This document shows, piece by piece, positions 4,767-6,464 of a stretch of DNA of 6,464 nucleotides (within the stretch, counting starts at the first letter, position 1; each line of letters starts with the position of its first letter). This DNA comes from Proteobacteria bacterium UBA6920 (GTDB lineage: Bacteria > Pseudomonadota > Gammaproteobacteria > SG8-11). Made by a program: the position numbers and the translations under genes. The notes below the pieces were generated by a model. That model made no database searches, was not told the origin of the DNA, and worked only from the letters and a program-made list of their open reading frames with translations. The stretch is from positions 1 through 6,464 of the forward strand of contig DKAS01000109.1 of assembly GCA_002448875.1 (NCBI GenBank), in the 5' to 3' direction.

Positions 4767-5618
4767 ATGCGAAGCACAGGACTCTTGCTGGCGGCCATAT
4801 TGCTGCTGCCCGGGACCGCAGCGGTCGCGGCCGATCCGCAGGCTGATCGTCTGGCCTTTCAACGTTACTTCTCCCTGCGCTTTCCCGATTTTTCCCTCGC
4901 GACATTCTCTCTGGGCGTGTATGCGCTCGATGAAAACCTGCGGCAACGCTGGGAAGACAGCGAGGAGTTTCCGCCGTATGAGACGGCAATCGCCGCCGGT
5001 CGCCAGTATTTTCTCACTGCATTTGCCAACGGCGGGCATCTGGGGGACTGTTTCGGCAATGCCGGAATCGGCGTCGGCGACCGTTACCCCTACTTTGACG
5101 TCAAGCGGGGGGAGGTTATCACCCTGGAACTGGCTATCAATGAATGCCTGGCGAGCAACAACGAGAAGCCATTGGCGCCCAACAAGGGGATGATCGCCGC
5201 CATCGAAGCCTATATGGCGTTTACCAGCCGCGGCAAGATCATCGCCGTAACGGTGCCCGACGATGCGCGCGCACAGGAAGCTTATGCGGCCGGCCGGCGT
5301 TTTTTTTACGCCCGGCGCGGACAGCTGAACATGGCCTGCGCCCATTGCCATGTGGATTACTCCGGCCGGCGCATGAACGGCGAACTGCTCAGCCCCGCGC
5401 TGGGACAGATCGGACGGTTTCCAGTGTACCGAAGCGAGTGGAATGAAGTCGGGACGCTGCATCGGCGCTTTCGTCAATGTACCGAGCTGATGCAGGCGCG
5501 GCCGTTTGACGCGCAAAGCCCCGAATACCGCAATCTGGAATATTTCCTCGGGTACATGAACAACGGTCTGGCATTGACCGGTCCAGCAACCAGCCTGATG
5601 GCCAACCGCGGACCTTAA
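4767..5618 (+). CDS. soxA: SoxA, L-cysteine S-thiosulfotransferase cytochrome c subunit (single-haem type)
   Basis: SoxA is the catalytic subunit of periplasmic SoxAX, which oxidatively couples thiosulfate to a cysteine on the carrier SoxYZ, the first step of the Sox pathway. The 283-residue precursor has a Sec signal peptide (R2, hydrophobic core about 5-15, likely cut after AVA at 21). The mature protein has one haem-c motif, CAHCH (191-195), followed by the SoxA signature SGRRMNGELLSPALGQIGRFP and then RRFRQC with C238, matching the active-site haem-ligand cysteine that carries a persulfide in characterised SoxA. The first haem site of di-haem SoxA is absent: that domain has only C95 (GDCFGNAG) and C127 (NECLASN), as in single-haem forms such as that of Starkeya novella, where the pair forms a disulfide. 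No soxX lies beside it in the window, although soxX usually adjoins soxA. The gene has its own candidate promoter and a G10 run at its ribosome-binding site. It is divergent from the DsrE-family gene and convergent with the downstream gene. Confidence 0.95.
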   Translation: MRSTGLLLAAILLLPGTAAVAADPQADRLAFQRYFSLRFPDFSLATFSLGVYALDENLRQRWEDSEEFPPYETAIAAGRQYFLTAFANGGHLGDCFGNAGIGVGDRYPYFDVKRGEVITLELAINECLASNNEKPLAPNKGMIAAIEAYMAFTSRGKIIAVTVPDDARAQEAYAAGRRFFYARRGQLNMACAHCHVDYSGRRMNGELLSPALGQIGRFPVYRSEWNEVGTLHRRFRQCTELMQARPFDAQSPEYRNLEYFLGYMNNGLALTGPATSLMANRGP

Positions 5619-5638
5619 CCGCGCCTGCTGAGCCAGGG

Positions 5639-6464
5639 CTAGCGTTTACGGGTGATTTCCAGTTCGATGTCGTCGGCGGTGCGATACATGGCGTCCGCAC
5701 CGGCCGAGCGTAGAGTGACCGCACCGCCGTTGATTTCCAGCGCCAGGCGGTGATTCCATGCGTCGCGCACATCGCTTTCCGCCAGCTGCAATTTGTTTTT
5801 CAGCCCCTCAATCGTCTCCGGCGCCGCAGTCCCCTGCTCGGTGTAGAGGTCTTGCAAGGCCATCATGGTTGCCAGTGACGCTTTTTTTCTCGCCGCGAGT
5901 GTGTCTTCCCTGTGCTGTTCCGCCGTGGCCGCCCTGGTGCCGGCGATGCCCGGGATAGCCAGGGGCGGTGCCAGCAGGAGGAAGGCGTACCAGGCCGGAG
6001 CAACAAGCGCGATACTGGCGACAAGGGTGCGCGGTATGTTGTTTCTGCCGCCGGCCTTGATCAGCCGCCGCTCGCGCAGCACGCCACCGCCGCTGGTGCG
6101 GCGCAGAGCGCGGCGGGCGACACGATAATAAAGGTAGTGAGCGGTCAGGGGCGGCAGCAGGAAAGCAGGAATCAGCGCCAGCAGCGGAATGGTATGCAAC
6201 AGGGCGAAAAGCGCCAGCAGATAGAACAGGGCGGTGCCATACAATTTGCGGTGTAGCAGCCAGGGAATCGTAACCAGCAATGCTGGCCAGTGCCATTGCG
6301 GTTTGTAGCGGCCGCCGTTGTCTTCCAGGGCGCGGAACGGCCCTTCATAGGCGTCGGCGTTCTCGCCCACATACAGCATGAAATCATACAGCGCATCGGC
6401 GGGCACTTCCTGGGCGTCCGGGATGTCGGGGGCGACGGTGGGGCGGCGGCTGCCAGGGGCGGGT
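5639..6464 (-). CDS. DUF2628-like membrane protein with pseudopilin-like C-terminal domain (5' partial)
   Basis: The frame runs leftward from the right edge to a TAG stop at 5641-5639 and has no stop before the edge, so the true start is probably outside; a GTG at 6406 would be the first internal start (255 residues, numbering used here). Upstream of it the frame reads a proline-rich linker. Residues 7-56 match the DUF2628 pattern as I remember it: YVGENADAYEGPFRALEDNG, then W38, W40 and WLLHRKLYG (49-57). Hydrophobic segments at about 41-50, 56-70, 72-93 and 127-151 imply an inner-membrane protein. After the last segment comes a helix and a C-terminal domain with DAWNHRL (215-221) and SAGADAMYRTADDIELE (234-250), resembling the end of type II secretion pseudopilins (GspG type: DPWG, then SxGxDG and DD). 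Function unknown; it is not a real pseudopilin because it lacks the N-terminal prepilin motif in the visible part. Only 20 bp separate its stop from that of soxA, with no clear terminator between. Confidence 0.75.
   Translation of the reverse strand, partial: PAPGSRRPTVAPDIPDAQEVPADALYDFMLYVGENADAYEGPFRALEDNGGRYKPQWHWPALLVTIPWLLHRKLYGTALFYLLALFALLHTIPLLALIPAFLLPPLTAHYLYYRVARRALRRTSGGGVLRERRLIKAGGRNNIPRTLVASIALVAPAWYAFLLLAPPLAIPGIAGTRAATAEQHREDTLAARKKASLATMMALQDLYTEQGTAAPETIEGLKNKLQLAESDVRDAWNHRLALEINGGAVTLRSAGADAMYRTADDIELEITRKR

Noticed and set aside
4457..4846. 129-residue open frame on the + strand across the soxA upstream region
   Set aside because: It overlaps the soxA start in another frame, runs through the T8 and G10 runs, and has no ribosome-binding site or domain pattern.
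4611..5516. 301-residue open frame on the - strand opposite soxA
   Set aside because: It lies almost wholly antisense to soxA, whose haem motif and signature are unmistakable; the protein has no recognisable domain and reads like a GC-rich shadow.
5619..5638. Possible terminator between soxA and the convergent membrane-protein gene
   Set aside because: Only a 4-bp inverted repeat (AGCC with GGCT) at 5631-5640 and no T-run are present.

Overview
The window looks like chromosomal DNA from a moderately GC-rich proteobacterium that oxidises reduced sulfur compounds. It opens with the last 79 residues of AprA (APS reductase alpha subunit) and later carries soxA (thiosulfate-oxidising cytochrome c subunit) and a secreted DsrE-family protein. 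A gammaproteobacterial sulfur oxidiser is the most likely source, by inference. No tRNA, rRNA, transposase or CRISPR was seen.

Layout. (1) 1-242: 3' end of aprA on the + strand, closed by a strong hairpin terminator (265-300). (2) 343-1236: a YkgJ-family cysteine-cluster protein, then a terminator-like hairpin (1326-1357). (3) 1336-2835: a PAS-PAS-GGDEF diguanylate cyclase with an intact GGDEF motif and I-site; the first ATG lies in the loop of that hairpin, and a GTG at 1429 is a credible alternative start. (4) 3017-3850: a stand-alone formyltransferase with an intact Asn-His-Asp triad. It converges on (5) 3925-4374 (- strand): a secreted DsrE-family protein. A 13-bp hairpin without a T-tract separates the two. 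(6) 4375-4766: a 392-bp divergent control region with candidate sigma-70 promoters on both strands, a terminator-like structure with a T8 tract, and G7 and G10 runs. (7) 4767-5618: soxA of the single-haem type. (8) 5639-6464 (- strand): an incomplete DUF2628-like membrane protein with a pseudopilin-like tail, converging on soxA with 20 bp between stop codons.

How the genes may work together. AprA acts in the cytoplasm in the sulfite-to-APS branch. SoxA and the secreted DsrE-family protein act in the periplasm and share one divergent control region, which suggests coordinated sulfur handling. No soxX, soxYZ or soxB lies in the window, so this soxA depends on partners encoded elsewhere. The diguanylate cyclase, the formyltransferase and the DUF2628 protein have no demonstrated link to sulfur metabolism.

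The most unusual region is the soxA leader. A G7 run fills part of the promoter spacer, a G10 run sits between the ribosome-binding site and the ATG, and a T8-tailed terminator-like structure lies upstream with no + strand gene before it. This suggests, but does not prove, length-variable (phase-variable) or attenuated soxA expression.
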